64,000 bases of DNA from Serratia proteamaculans. GTDB lineage: Bacteria; Pseudomonadota; Gammaproteobacteria; Enterobacterales; Enterobacteriaceae. Each line of letters begins with the position of its first letter. Position 1 is the stretch's first letter. The notes beneath the pieces were generated by a model. It made no database searches. It was not told the origin of the DNA and saw only the letters and a program-made list of their open reading frames with translations. The stretch spans positions 186,001-250,000 of the forward strand of contig NZ_SWDE01000005.1 in assembly GCF_013337185.1 (NCBI RefSeq). The letters run 5' to 3'. Position numbers and translations under genes: made by a program. Positions 1 through 9,275 of this stretch are shown here, piece by piece.

Positions 1-74
1 CCCTCGACCACCTGGCGGTCGTACACTTTATTGGCGTTGAACAGCAAGGTAATGCGAAAGCGCTTTTCGAACAT
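1..74 (-). CDS. xylR: Xylose operon regulator XylR, N-terminal fragment (cut by window edge)
   Basis: Only the first 24 codons lie in the window. The peptide begins MFEKRFRITLLFNANKVYD, which matches the recalled start of E. coli XylR. XylR is an AraC-family activator with a LacI-like xylose-sensing domain. The ATG at 74 is preferred over the one at 80 because a GGGG Shine-Dalgarno run ends six bases upstream of it. The gene lies 98 bases downstream of xylH on the same strand, the E. coli xylFGHR order. The rest of the protein is outside the window. Confidence 0.85.
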   Translation of the reverse strand, partial: MFEKRFRITLLFNANKVYDRQVVE

Positions 75-172
75 GGGCATCCCCGGTAAGTAGACTGCTC
101 TCTGGGATAGCACAACCTCTCTGTGGGAGCAGCAGGCATCACCTCATAACTGTGAGCTCAGACGCGATTCTT

Positions 173-1357
173 TTATGCCCGGCGCTTGGTGGCGGAGTCC
201 ATCCATACCGCCAGCAGCAAAATGGCGCCCTTGACGATGTACTGCCAGAAGGTCGGCACGTCCAGCATGCTCATGCCATTATCCAGCGACGCCATAATGA
301 ATGCGCCCATCACCGCCCCGGCCACGCTGCCGATGCCCCCGGCCAGGCTGGTGCCACCAATCACGCAGGCGGCGATGGCGTCCAGCTCGGCAATATTGCC
401 CGCCGAAGGCGAACCGGCCCCCAAACGTGAACTGAGGATCAACCCGGCGATCGCCACCATCAGGCCGTTGATGGCGAACACCGCCAGCTTGGTGCGTTCG
501 ACGTTGACGCCCGACAGCCGCGCAGCGTCAATATTGCCGCCGATGGCGTAGATCCGACGGCCAAAAGCGGTGCGGGTGGCCATAAATATCCCCGCCAACA
601 TCAGTGCAGTGAGGATCAGCACCGGCGTCGGTACCCCGCGGTAATCATTGAGCAAATAGATAGCCCCGAGCACCAGCAACGCCAAAATGCTTTGTCGGGT
701 GACATCACCGCCTGCTGTCGCTACCGGCAAACCCAGTTGGGCACGCCGACTGCGTCGCCGCCACTGCCAGGTGACAAACAGCATCAACCCAACGGCACCG
801 ATGCCAAAACCCAGGCCGTTCGGCAAATAGCTCTGGCCAATTTGCGACATCGCCCCGCTGGTCGGCGCGACCGTGGTGCCATTGGTGATGCCGATCAGGA
901 TGCCGCGAAAGGCCAGCATCCCCGCCAGGGTGACAATAAACGACGGCACCTTGCGATAGGCGACCCACCAACCGTTCCAGGCCCCCAACAGCAGGCCGGC
1001 CAGCAGCGTCACCACGATGGTCAGCGGCAGTGGCCAACCCAGCCAGACGTCAAAAATCGCCGCCGCCCCGCCCAGCAGGCCCATCATTGAGCCGACCGAC
1101 AGATCGATTTCTGCCGAAACAATCACGAACACCATGCCGACCGCCAAAATACCGGTGATCGCCGTTTGGCGCAGCAGGTTGGAGATATTACGCGCGCTGA
1201 GATAGGCCCCTTCGGTGGTAAAGGTAAAGAACAGCATAATGACGACTATCGCCGCCAACATCACAAACACCTGCAAATTGATGGATTTTAGTTTCACTAT
1301 GGGTTTCTTCTCCACCATTGCCGGCACGATCGCTTCAGACTGCGTGTTTTTCGACAT
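173..1357 (-). CDS. xylH: D-xylose ABC transporter, inner-membrane permease XylH
   Basis: XylH is the membrane channel of the high-affinity xylose importer. It works with the ATPase XylG and the binding protein XylF. The 394-residue protein is very hydrophobic and nearly colinear with recalled E. coli XylH, including the [22 protein letters not shown] segment that marks this permease family. I chose the ATG at 1357, with AGGAG eight bases upstream, over a GTG at 1366. This start lies inside the end of xylG (23-base overlap), which implies translational coupling. Expression should follow xylF under XylR and CRP (inferred from E. coli). Confidence 0.95.
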   Translation of the reverse strand: MSKNTQSEAIVPAMVEKKPIVKLKSINLQVFVMLAAIVVIMLFFTFTTEGAYLSARNISNLLRQTAITGILAVGMVFVIVSAEIDLSVGSMMGLLGGAAAIFDVWLGWPLPLTIVVTLLAGLLLGAWNGWWVAYRKVPSFIVTLAGMLAFRGILIGITNGTTVAPTSGAMSQIGQSYLPNGLGFGIGAVGLMLFVTWQWRRRSRRAQLGLPVATAGGDVTRQSILALLVLGAIYLLNDYRGVPTPVLILTALMLAGIFMATRTAFGRRIYAIGGNIDAARLSGVNVERTKLAVFAINGLMVAIAGLILSSRLGAGSPSAGNIAELDAIAACVIGGTSLAGGIGSVAGAVMGAFIMASLDNGMSMLDVPTFWQYIVKGAILLLAVWMDSATKRRA

Positions 1358-2876
1358 CTGTTTCACTCCTCAATGCGGCTTCCATCACCTGTTCCTGGGT
1401 CAGACCCTGGTTGACTAACGAAGCCTTGATACGCCCCTGGTGCATCACCAATACCCGATCGCTTAATCCCAACACTTCAGGCAGCTCCGAAGACACCACG
1501 ATCACCGAAATGCCCTGCTGGACCAGCTGATTGATTAACTTATAGATTTCGTGTTTGGCACCGATATCGATACCGCGCGTCGGCTCATCCAGAATGAGAA
1601 TTTTCGGCTTCAGCAGCAGGCATTTGGCGAGTATGGCCTTCTGCTGATTACCGCCGCTCAGCCGGGCTATCGCCAGTTCGGGCGAGGAAGTCTTCACTTT
1701 TAGCTGCGCCAGCGATTGGCGTATGGTCGCCTGCTCCCGGGCATCATCAATCACCGTCAGCACGCCGCTGAAATCGCTCAGCGCCGCCAATGTCATATTG
1801 GCCCCCACCCCCATCACCGGCACGATGCCATCACGCTTGCGATCTTCCGGCACCATGGCAATGCCATATCGCATCGCCTGGCGGCAATTGTTGATGACGG
1901 CCGGCTGGCCATTGAGGCTAATGCTCCCCTGCCAGCGGCCAGGGTAGACGCCGAACAGGCACTGCATGGTTTCGGTGCGCCCGGAGCCGACCAAGCCAGC
2001 GACACCGAGGATTTCGCCGCGCCGCAGGCTGAATGAGACATCGTCCACCCGACGAACGTGACGGTTCACCGGGTGCCAGGCGGTGAGATTATCCACCTGC
2101 AGGATCACCTCGCCGATATCATGCTGTTGCTGCGGATACAGCTCGGTTAATTCGCGCCCAACCATCATGGCGATAATGTCGTCCTCGCTCATTTCCGCGG
2201 CCGGGCGCGTACCGATATGTTTGCCGTCGCGGATCACGCAGATCAGATCCGAGATCGCCTTCACCTCATTCAATTTGTGCGAAATGTAAATGCAGGCGAT
2301 GCCGTGATCGCGCAGATCCTCGATGATCGCCAGCAGCGTTGCGGTTTCACTTTCGGTCAGCGACGCCGTCGGCTCATCGAGCACCAGCAGCCGCACCTGC
2401 TTGTTCAGCGCCTTGGCGATTTCCACCAGCTGTTGCTGCCCCAGGCCCAGTTCGCCGATGGGGGTGTTGGGATCCACCGCCAGCTTGACCTGCGCCAGCA
2501 TCCGTCGGCAGCGCAGATACATGGCGTCATAATCCATTACGCCGTATCGACGCCACTCATTGCCGAGAAACATGTTTTCCAGCACCGTCATCTGCTTCAC
2601 CAGCGCCAGCTCCTGATGAATGATGGCGATGCCTTTCTGCTCGGTATCGCGAATATTTTTCGCCGCTAATAAATCATCAGAGAAATAAATATCGCCCTGA
2701 TAACTGCCGTGCGGATATATCCCGCACAGCACTTTCATCAGGGTGGACTTTCCCGAACCGTTTTCACCACACAGCGATAATACCTGACCTGCCTCTAACT
2801 TCAGGCTGACATTATCTACCGCCTTCACCGCACCGAACTGCATGGTGATATTTTTCATTTCTAATAGGCTGGGCAT
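1335..2876 (-). CDS. xylG: D-xylose ABC transporter, ATP-binding protein XylG
   Basis: XylG is the cytoplasmic ATPase that powers xylose uptake through XylH. The 513-residue protein has two tandem ABC domains, as is usual for sugar importers of the MglA/RbsA class. The first has Walker [10 protein letters not shown] at about residues 38-45, a Q-rich signature LGLGQQQ and Walker [11 protein letters not shown]. The second has LSGGNQQKA and [10 protein letters not shown]. The second domain's Walker A is degenerate (GLVGSGRTE), which is normal for this family. The start is the ATG at 2876 after a GGGGGA ribosome site. It sits 28 bases after xylF and overlaps xylH. Confidence 0.96.
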   Translation of the reverse strand: MPSLLEMKNITMQFGAVKAVDNVSLKLEAGQVLSLCGENGSGKSTLMKVLCGIYPHGSYQGDIYFSDDLLAAKNIRDTEQKGIAIIHQELALVKQMTVLENMFLGNEWRRYGVMDYDAMYLRCRRMLAQVKLAVDPNTPIGELGLGQQQLVEIAKALNKQVRLLVLDEPTASLTESETATLLAIIEDLRDHGIACIYISHKLNEVKAISDLICVIRDGKHIGTRPAAEMSEDDIIAMMVGRELTELYPQQQHDIGEVILQVDNLTAWHPVNRHVRRVDDVSFSLRRGEILGVAGLVGSGRTETMQCLFGVYPGRWQGSISLNGQPAVINNCRQAMRYGIAMVPEDRKRDGIVPVMGVGANMTLAALSDFSGVLTVIDDAREQATIRQSLAQLKVKTSSPELAIARLSGGNQQKAILAKCLLLKPKILILDEPTRGIDIGAKHEIYKLINQLVQQGISVIVVSSELPEVLGLSDRVLVMHQGRIKASLVNQGLTQEQVMEAALRSETDVEKHAV

Positions 2877-2904
2877 TATTCCCCCGTATTACCGGTTAGC
2901 GGAA

Positions 2905-3900
2905 TTAATTAATCTCGGATTTTTTGTGGAAACCGTCGGCAACAATGGTGCTGTCGATATTCGATTTATCGACCGGAATAGGGGTTAATAACCAGGATGG
3001 TACGTCTTTGCTGCCGTTATTTAATGTGGCGTTGGCCTTCGGCTGTTCACCCTTGCCCAGCTGCACCGCAATGCCCGCCGCCTCGTCGGCCAGCTTGCTG
3101 ATCGGCTTATACACCGTCATGGTCTGGGTACCGGCGACAATACGCTTCACCGCAGCCAAATCGGCATCCTGACCGGAAATCGCCACCTTGCCCGCCAGGC
3201 CCTGCGCGGCCAGCGCCTGGATCGCGCCGCCGGCGGTGGCATCGTTGGAAGCTACTACCGCGTCTATCTTGTTATTGTTGGCGGTCAGCGCATTTTCCAT
3301 GATTTTTAATGCGTTTTCCGGCAACCATCCGTCGACCCACTGATCGCCCACCACCTTGATTTTCCCACCGTCGATCAGCGGTTGCAGCACCTTCATCTGT
3401 CCCTGGCGGAACAGCTTGGCATTATTATCCACCGGCGAGCCGCCCATCAGGAAATAATTGCCCTGCGGTACCCGTTGCACCAGGCTTTGCGCCTGCAGCT
3501 CACCGACTTTTTCATTATCAAAGGAGATGTAAAAATCGATATCGGCGTTATTGATCATGCGATCGTAAGCCAGAACCTTAATGCCTTCCCGCTTGGCCTC
3601 GCTGATGACATTGCTCAACACCTTGCCGTTGTAGGGAATAATCACCAGCACGTCGACGCCGCGGTTGATCATATTTTCAATCTGCGCCATCTGGGTCTCT
3701 TCATTGCCATTGGCCGACTGGACAAACACATCTGCCCCCAGCGCTTTGGCTTTGCTGACGAAGATGTCACGGTCTTTTTGCCAGCGCTCCAGGCGCAGGT
3801 CGTCGATAGCCATGCCGATTTTGACTTCTTTGCTGAACGCCGGTTGGCTGGCCAGCGCCAGCAGCGCGCAGACCGAAAGGAACACAGGTTTGAATTTCAT
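2905..3900 (-). CDS. xylF: D-xylose-binding periplasmic protein XylF
   Basis: XylF captures xylose in the periplasm and delivers it to XylGH. The 331-residue product starts with a Sec signal peptide (MKFKPVFLSVCALLALASQPAFS, written here only as residues 1-23), with cleavage predicted after AFS. The mature part is a type I periplasmic binding fold, with segments such as VQSANGNEETQMAQIENMI and ASNDATAGGAIQAL that match recalled E. coli XylF. It is the first gene of the leftward xylFGH-xylR operon. An AAGG ribosome site lies nine bases before the ATG at 3900. Confidence 0.95.
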   Translation of the reverse strand: MKFKPVFLSVCALLALASQPAFSKEVKIGMAIDDLRLERWQKDRDIFVSKAKALGADVFVQSANGNEETQMAQIENMINRGVDVLVIIPYNGKVLSNVISEAKREGIKVLAYDRMINNADIDFYISFDNEKVGELQAQSLVQRVPQGNYFLMGGSPVDNNAKLFRQGQMKVLQPLIDGGKIKVVGDQWVDGWLPENALKIMENALTANNNKIDAVVASNDATAGGAIQALAAQGLAGKVAISGQDADLAAVKRIVAGTQTMTVYKPISKLADEAAGIAVQLGKGEQPKANATLNNGSKDVPSWLLTPIPVDKSNIDSTIVADGFHKKSEIN

Positions 3901-3996
3901 CTTATATACCTTTGTTATTTAACGTGTAGGGGCAATAATTGAAACGGGCTAGTGACGCAACTTAGAGCGGATTGTTATCGGTTATTTAATATTCAG

Positions 3997-4031
3997 CAAT
4001 TACTGATTTTTACCGGCCAATTATGATTTTT
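3997..4031 (-). promoter_or_regulatory. XylR operator at the xylF promoter (two direct-repeat half-sites)
   Basis: On the minus strand two copies of AAAAATCA(G)TAATTG occur, at 4011-3997 and 4031-4018, about 21 bases apart. That is two helical turns, the usual arrangement for AraC-family proteins. Both halves closely match the XylR half-sites I recall upstream of E. coli xylF (AAAAATCGTAATCG and AAAAATCTGTAATTG). They lie about 100-130 bases upstream of the xylF ATG. Assignment is by sequence resemblance only. Confidence 0.75.
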
Positions 4032-4140
4032 GGTTTAATGTTGTTTTTATGATGGCGGTCATGCTTTCACGCTGAAAAACAGCAGGTCGACAAATAAAAA
4101 TGAATTAAGCCTTAAATAAACTGCGGTTAATAACCGATTA

Positions 4141-4156
4141 TGAGATCTGTCGCACA
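4141..4156. promoter_or_regulatory. Candidate CRP site in the xylA-xylF intergenic region
   Basis: TGAGATCTGTCGCACA matches the CRP consensus TGTGA-N6-TCACA at 8 of 10 defined positions. It lies just upstream of the presumed xylA core promoter. E. coli xyl promoters need CRP, so a site is expected here. The match is imperfect and unproven. Confidence 0.4.
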
Positions 4157-4164
4157 TTTAATAA

Positions 4165-4200
4165 TTCTGTGAATTTAACTGTGAAATAACGTAATTGAGC
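4165..4200 (+). promoter_or_regulatory. Probable xylA core promoter region
   Basis: The segment with GTGAAATAACGTAATTGAGCA (4181-4200 and flanks) is almost identical to the sequence I recall at the E. coli xylA promoter (GTGAAATAACATAATTGAGCA). The -10 element probably lies around TAACGTAATT. It ends 66 bases before the xylA ATG. The rest of the 366-base xylA-xylF gap (3901-4266) holds the XylR and CRP candidates and otherwise looks AT-rich and non-coding. Confidence 0.5.
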
Positions 4201-4266
4201 AGCCTGTCGCAAACTCCGAAGATAAAGCCATCCCGTAAACCGGGCATTGCTACCCAGGAGTCGATA

Positions 4267-5586
4267 ATGCAATCTTATTTTGATCAGCTTGAGCAAGTGC
4301 GCTACGAAGGCCCCACCAGTAATAATCCACTGGCCTTTCATCACTACAATCCGGATGAACTGGTGCTCGGCAAGCGCATGGCGGAGCACCTGCGCTTTGC
4401 CGCCTGCTACTGGCACACCTTCTGCTGGAACGGTGCGGACATGTTCGGCGTCGGCTCGTTCGATCGCCCCTGGCAGCAGCCGGGCGACGCGCTGACGTTA
4501 GCCAAACGTAAAGCCGACGTGGCGTTCGAGTTTTTCCACAAGCTGAACGTCCCCTATTACTGCTTCCATGACGTCGATGTCTCGCCGGAAGGCGCGTCAC
4601 TGAAAGAGTATCTGCACAACTTTGCGGTGATGACCGACGTGCTGGAAGAAAAACAACACAGCAGCGGGGTAAAACTGCTGTGGGGCACCGCCAACTGCTT
4701 TACCCATCCGCGTTACGGCGCCGGTGCGGCCACCAATCCGGATCCGGAAGTCTTCAGTTGGGCGGCCACCCAGGTGTTCACCGCCATGAATGCTACCCAG
4801 CGCCTGGGCGGTGAAAACTACGTGTTGTGGGGCGGCCGTGAAGGCTATGAAACCTTGCTCAATACCGATCTGCGCCAGGAGCGTGAGCAAATTGGTCGCT
4901 TTATGCAGATGGTGGTGGAGCATAAGCATAAAACCGGTTTCCAGGGCACCTTGCTGATCGAGCCAAAACCCCAGGAACCGACCAAGCATCAATACGATTA
5001 CGACGTCGCCACCGTGTACGGCTTCCTCAAGCAGTTCGGCCTGGAAAAAGAGATCAAGGTGAATATCGAAGCCAACCACGCCACGCTGGCAGGCCACTCG
5101 TTCCACCATGAGATCGCTACCGCCATTGCGCTCGGCATCTTTGGTTCCGTCGATGCCAACCGGGGCGACCCTCAGTTGGGCTGGGATACCGACCAGTTCC
5201 CGATCAGCGTGGAAGAGAACGCGCTGGTGATGTTCGAAATTATCAAGGCCGGGGGCTTTACCACCGGCGGGCTGAACTTTGATGCCAAGGTGCGCCGCCA
5301 AAGCACCGACAAATACGACCTGTTCTATGGCCATATTGGGGCTATGGATACCATGGCGCTGGCGCTGAAGGTCGCGGCAAAAATGGTGACCGACGGCCAG
5401 TTACACCAGCAGGTATCAAAACGCTATGCCGGCTGGAATGGTGAATTGGGCCAGCAAATTTTGCAGGGCAAACTGTCGCTCGAGGCGCTGGCGCAGTACG
5501 CTGAAGGACATGCACTGGCGCCACAGCACGTCAGCGGCCGCCAGGAACAGCTCGAAAACCTGATGAACCGCTACCTGTTCGGCTAA
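4267..5586 (+). CDS. xylA: D-xylose isomerase XylA
   Basis: XylA converts D-xylose to D-xylulose in the cytoplasm, the first step of the isomerase pathway. The 439-residue protein is colinear with recalled E. coli XylA (440 residues). It shows the catalytic His segment [11 protein letters not shown], the metal ligand segments [17 protein letters not shown] and [12 protein letters not shown], and the DANRGD and [10 protein letters not shown] motifs. The open frame extends upstream to 4195, but the ATG at 4267 has AGGAG six bases before it and matches the family start (MQ-YFDQL). xylB follows 43 bases downstream, across a GC-rich hairpin. Confidence 0.97.
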   Translation: MQSYFDQLEQVRYEGPTSNNPLAFHHYNPDELVLGKRMAEHLRFAACYWHTFCWNGADMFGVGSFDRPWQQPGDALTLAKRKADVAFEFFHKLNVPYYCFHDVDVSPEGASLKEYLHNFAVMTDVLEEKQHSSGVKLLWGTANCFTHPRYGAGAATNPDPEVFSWAATQVFTAMNATQRLGGENYVLWGGREGYETLLNTDLRQEREQIGRFMQMVVEHKHKTGFQGTLLIEPKPQEPTKHQYDYDVATVYGFLKQFGLEKEIKVNIEANHATLAGHSFHHEIATAIALGIFGSVDANRGDPQLGWDTDQFPISVEENALVMFEIIKAGGFTTGGLNFDAKVRRQSTDKYDLFYGHIGAMDTMALALKVAAKMVTDGQLHQQVSKRYAGWNGELGQQILQGKLSLEALAQYAEGHALAPQHVSGRQEQLENLMNRYLFG

Positions 5587-5594
5587 CTGACCCC

Positions 5595-5612
5595 GCGCGG
5601 CACTCGCCGCGC
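5595..5612 (+). other. Intercistronic hairpin between xylA and xylB
   Basis: GCGCGGC-ACTC-GCCGCGC forms a perfect 7-base-pair stem with a four-base loop in the 43-base xylA-xylB gap. It is followed by CTTTAAGGATC, which carries the xylB ribosome site, not by a U-tract. It may stabilise the xylA message or lower xylB output rather than terminate (inference). Confidence 0.55.
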
Positions 5613-5629
5613 CTTTAAGGATCTTTTCC

Positions 5630-7081
5630 ATGTATATCGGCATCGACCTCGGCACGTCCGGCGTAAAAGTCATTTTGCTCAGTGAGCAGGGCCAATTGCT
5701 CGCCAGCCACGGTGAGTCGCTGCCCATCTCCCGCCCTCATCCCTTATGGTCAGAGCAGGCCCCGCAGGACTGGTGGCACGCCACCGATCGCGCCATGCTG
5801 GCACTGGGCAAGCAGCACAGCCTGCAACAGGTGAAGGCCATCGGTCTCAGCGGCCAGATGCACGGCGCCACGCTGTTGGACGCACGGCAACAGGTGCTAC
5901 GCCCGGCCATTTTGTGGAATGACGGCAGAAGTGGCGCGCAATGCCAGGCGCTGGAACAGGCGGTGCCGCAATCGCGGCAGATCACCGGTAACCTGATGAT
6001 GCCAGGCTTCACCGCCCCTAAACTGCTGTGGGTGCAACAACATGAACCCCAGGTGTTTGAGCGTATCGATAAGGTACTGTTGCCCAAAGATTATTTACGC
6101 TGGTGCATCACCGGCGACTTCGCCAGCGACATGTCGGACGCCGCCGGCACCGGCTGGCTGAACGTGGCGCAGCGCGACTGGAGCGAAGAGATGCTGGCCG
6201 CCTGCGGCCTGACCCGCCGCCAGATGCCGCAACTGTTCGAGGGCAATCAGGTCACCGGGCAAACGCATACCGAACTGGCCCGGCGCTGGGGCATGTCTCC
6301 GGTACCTGTGGTGGCCGGTGGCGGCGATAATGCCGCCGGGGCGATTGGTGTGGGGCTATATCAGGCCGGGCAGGCAATGCTGTCGCTGGGTACCTCGGGG
6401 GTGTATTTTGCCGTCAGCGACGGCTTTCTCAGTAATCCGGCCAGCGCGGTGCACAGCTTCTGCCATGCGCTGCCCGACACCTGGCACCTGATGTCGGTGA
6501 CCCTCAGCGCCGCCTCCTGTCTGGACTGGGTCTGCAAACTGACAAACGTCGAAGACGTCGCCACCCTGCTGCGCAATGTTGAACAGGCCCCCCCGACAGC
6601 GGCTCCGCTGTGGTTTCTGCCCTATCTGTCCGGCGAACGGACGCCGCATAACAATCCGAACGCCAAGGGGGCATTCTGGGGCCTCACTCACCAACATGGG
6701 CCGAACGATCTGGCTCGTGCAGTGCTGGAAGGCGTAGGTTTCGCCCTGGCAGAAGGCATGGACGTACTGCACGCCAGCGGTCTGCAACCTTCCAGCATCA
6801 CCCTGATTGGCGGCGGTGCGCGTAGCCCGTTCTGGCGGCAAATGCTGGCGGATATCAGCGGTCAACGGCTGGAATACCGCACCGGCGGCGACGTCGGCCC
6901 GGCGCTCGGGGCCGCGCGGCTGGCGCAGATCGCACTGAATCCGCAGCGTCCACTCGGCGAACTGCTGCCTGAGTTGCCGCTGGAGCAGGTACATACCCCT
7001 AATACCGAGCGCCACCAGCAGTACGCCAAGCAGCGCAGCACCTTCCGCGAACTCTATACTCGCTTGTTGCCGCTGATGTAA
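5630..7081 (+). CDS. xylB: Xylulokinase XylB
   Basis: XylB phosphorylates D-xylulose to xylulose 5-phosphate for the pentose phosphate pathway. The 483-residue FGGY-family kinase begins with the ATP-binding phosphate-1 loop MYIGIDLGTSGVKVILL. It carries GLSGQMHGATLLD, the WNDGR segment (the Asp-containing region used as catalytic base is D in DMSDAAGTGWL), and the C-terminal GGGARSPFWRQMLADI adenosine-site motif. Length equals recalled E. coli XylB (484). AAGGATC precedes the ATG at 5630. It is the second gene of xylAB and is followed by a strong hairpin terminator. Confidence 0.96.
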   Translation: MYIGIDLGTSGVKVILLSEQGQLLASHGESLPISRPHPLWSEQAPQDWWHATDRAMLALGKQHSLQQVKAIGLSGQMHGATLLDARQQVLRPAILWNDGRSGAQCQALEQAVPQSRQITGNLMMPGFTAPKLLWVQQHEPQVFERIDKVLLPKDYLRWCITGDFASDMSDAAGTGWLNVAQRDWSEEMLAACGLTRRQMPQLFEGNQVTGQTHTELARRWGMSPVPVVAGGGDNAAGAIGVGLYQAGQAMLSLGTSGVYFAVSDGFLSNPASAVHSFCHALPDTWHLMSVTLSAASCLDWVCKLTNVEDVATLLRNVEQAPPTAAPLWFLPYLSGERTPHNNPNAKGAFWGLTHQHGPNDLARAVLEGVGFALAEGMDVLHASGLQPSSITLIGGGARSPFWRQMLADISGQRLEYRTGGDVGPALGAARLAQIALNPQRPLGELLPELPLEQVHTPNTERHQQYAKQRSTFRELYTRLLPLM

Positions 7082-7087
7082 AACCAG

Positions 7088-7118
7088 AGGGGGCATTAGC
7101 GTTGCCCCCTTATTATTG
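7088..7118 (+). terminator. Rho-independent terminator after xylB
   Basis: AGGGGGCA, a seven-base loop and TGCCCCCT form an 8-base-pair G/C stem followed by TATTATT, directly after the xylB stop. Confidence 0.75.
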
Positions 7119-7227
7119 CCAAATCGAATAGTCTCCAGTGGCAAATGTCACTGCCAACCCGTCGGCTCCTCTCCTAAATTGGTGGCTGTCTTTTGACGCA
7201 CTTCACCTCTGGATTAAGGAACTGAAC

Positions 7228-8622
7228 GTGGAAAAAAACCAACAACAAAGCCGCAGAGCTTTCCTCAGCCAAACCGGCAAAATAACCACTGCCTGCGCGG
7301 TGATCGGCCTGACCGGCGGCATGGCGCAGGCCGCCGCACCCACCGGCAGCCCTTGTTTACCGGAGGCCCAACCCATGACCCTGACCGACAGCCACTACTG
7401 GCTGAGCGATGTGCGGCTGGAAGAGGGTTTCGAGTACGATGGCGACACGGTGACAGGCACCCGCACCGCGCTCTATCAGCTTGAAATCAAAGACGGCAAG
7501 ATTGCGGCTATCCACCAGAAGGATGCAGCGGCCCCCGTCGGCGTACCGCGCTATCAGGCGCAGGGCCAGTTGCTGTTACCGGCATTTCGCGACATGCATA
7601 TCCATCTGGATAAAACCTTTTACAGCGGCCCCTGGCAGGCACCGCGCCCACGTCAGGGCAAAACCATCATGGATATGATCGCGCTGGAACAAACATTAAT
7701 CCCCAAACTGTTGCCCACCTCGCAACAGCGCGCAGAAAACCTGATCGCCCTGCTGCAATCCAAAGGCAGCACCGTGGCACGCAGCCACTGCAATATCGAT
7801 CCGGTCAGCGGGCTGAAAAGCCTGGAACACCTGCAACGGGCACTGGAAAAGCATCAGGCGGACTTCAGCTGTGAAATCGTCGCCTTCCCGCAGCACGGGC
7901 TGCTGCATTCCAAAGTCGACGGTTTGATGCGCGAAGCCATGCAGATGGGAGTGCAGTACGTTGGCGGGCTGGATCCGACCAACGTCGACGGGGCGATGGA
8001 ACAGTCGCTGGATGCCATGTTCCAGATTGCGCTAGATACCGGCAAAGGCGTCGATATCCACCTGCACGAAACCAGCCCGGCCGGGGTGGCCGCCATCAAC
8101 TACATGATTACTACCGTAGAAAAGAACCCTTCGCTGCGCGGCAAAGTCACCATCAGCCATGCCTTTGCTCTGACCGCGCTGAACCCGAATGAACTGGAGG
8201 AAACCGCTACCCGACTGGCAGCGCAGCAAATCACCATCGCCTCGACGGTGCCGATTGGAGGGCTGATGATGCCACTGCCACAGCTCAGTGAAAAAGGGGT
8301 ATTTGTGATGACCGGAACCGACAGCGTGATTGACCATTGGTCCCCGTTCGGCACCGGCGACATTCTGGAAAAAGCCAACCTTTACGCCCAACTGTATCGG
8401 GGTTCCGACGAGTTCCATCTGTCACGCGCCATGGCGATTTCCACCGGCGGCGTGCTGCCGCTGAATGACAAAGGTCAACGGGTGTGGCCCAAAGCCGGGG
8501 ACAGCGCGGAGTTCGTGCTGATCGACGCCAGTTGCTCCGCCGAAGCGGTGGCCCGTCTGCCGACGCGCCGCGCCACCTTCCATCAAGGGCGGCTGGTGGC
8601 CGGTCAGGTGGGCAAAGCCTGA
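7228..8622 (+). CDS. Tat-exported cytosine-deaminase-like metal-dependent amidohydrolase
   Basis: This 464-residue amidohydrolase probably cleaves or deaminates a cyclic nitrogen compound; the substrate is unknown. The GTG at 7228 follows TAAGGA by seven bases. The product then begins with a twin-arginine signal (SRRAFLS, a hydrophobic stretch, then AQA-A), so it should be exported folded to the periplasm. The metal-site motifs run in CodA order: DMHIHLDK (about 122-129), ARSHCNIDP (about 185), HLHE (278-281), SHAFAL (about 311) and GTDSVIDHWSPFGTGD (about 362). E. coli CodA is cytoplasmic and about 427 residues. The gene heads a three-gene cluster with a cysteine hydrolase and a GlxA-type regulator. 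A later ATG is possible but would remove the Tat motif. Confidence 0.8.
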   Translation: MEKNQQQSRRAFLSQTGKITTACAVIGLTGGMAQAAAPTGSPCLPEAQPMTLTDSHYWLSDVRLEEGFEYDGDTVTGTRTALYQLEIKDGKIAAIHQKDAAAPVGVPRYQAQGQLLLPAFRDMHIHLDKTFYSGPWQAPRPRQGKTIMDMIALEQTLIPKLLPTSQQRAENLIALLQSKGSTVARSHCNIDPVSGLKSLEHLQRALEKHQADFSCEIVAFPQHGLLHSKVDGLMREAMQMGVQYVGGLDPTNVDGAMEQSLDAMFQIALDTGKGVDIHLHETSPAGVAAINYMITTVEKNPSLRGKVTISHAFALTALNPNELEETATRLAAQQITIASTVPIGGLMMPLPQLSEKGVFVMTGTDSVIDHWSPFGTGDILEKANLYAQLYRGSDEFHLSRAMAISTGGVLPLNDKGQRVWPKAGDSAEFVLIDASCSAEAVARLPTRRATFHQGRLVAGQVGKA

Positions 8623-8721
8623 TGCTGGTCCGCTAATGCCACCATGATGGCCGTTTTTGGCCTTCTCCCTTGCAGGATAACGGCTCAGTATGCGTTATAC
8701 CTAATTGGCGGAGGGCCGAAA

Positions 8722-9273
8722 ATGTCACATAGCGCGTTATTGATCATCGATGTTCAACAATCATTCCAGCATCGTCCATTCTGGCAAGAGCAGGATCTCC
8801 CCGCTTTCCAGCAGGCGCTGAGCAGGCTGATCGACGGCTGCCGCCAGCAGGGCGTAGCGCTGGTTGATGTATTCCATGTGTCGCCAGAGGGGCCCTTTTC
8901 TTTGGCGTCCGGCTGGGTAAAGCGCCTACCGTTCCTCGACCATCAGGCCGATGTCACCGTACACAAACAGGTGCACAACGCGCTGACCGAATCCGGCCTG
9001 GATGCCTGGCTGCTAGAGCGACATATCAAGCATTTGATTATCTGCGGCATTCGTACCGAGCAGTGCTGCGAAACCACCGCCCGAGTGGCGGCCGATCTCG
9101 GCTATCGGGTGACTTTCGTGACCGAGGCCACGCTGACTTTTCCGATGCAGCATCCCGGTGGAGAAGTCTTTACCACCGAACAACTCAAGCGGCATACTGA
9201 GACGGTGCTGGTCGATCGCTTCGCCCGCATCGCCAGCGTGGATGAGGCTCTGGCGCAACTCTCACAGGAGTAA
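8722..9273 (+). CDS. Isochorismatase-family cysteine hydrolase
   Basis: A 183-residue cytoplasmic hydrolase of the isochorismatase/nicotinamidase fold. These enzymes cleave small amides or vinyl ethers; the substrate here is unknown. The triad is visible: Asp10 (LLIIDVQQSF), Lys at about 81 (TVHKQVHNAL) and Cys115 in GIRTEQCCETTARVAADLGY. The ATG at 8722 has GGAGGG just upstream and gives the normal family length; an in-frame ATG at 8644 would add an unrelated tail. It ends two bases before the GlxA-type gene, so the two are surely cotranscribed. An amide product of the upstream amidohydrolase is an attractive but unproven substrate. Confidence 0.85.
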   Translation: MSHSALLIIDVQQSFQHRPFWQEQDLPAFQQALSRLIDGCRQQGVALVDVFHVSPEGPFSLASGWVKRLPFLDHQADVTVHKQVHNALTESGLDAWLLERHIKHLIICGIRTEQCCETTARVAADLGYRVTFVTEATLTFPMQHPGGEVFTTEQLKRHTETVLVDRFARIASVDEALAQLSQE

Positions 9274-9275
9274 CC

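Noticed and set aside
4195-4266. N-terminal extension of XylA
   Set aside because: It is not conserved, lies in the promoter region, and the ATG at 4267 has an AGGAG site.
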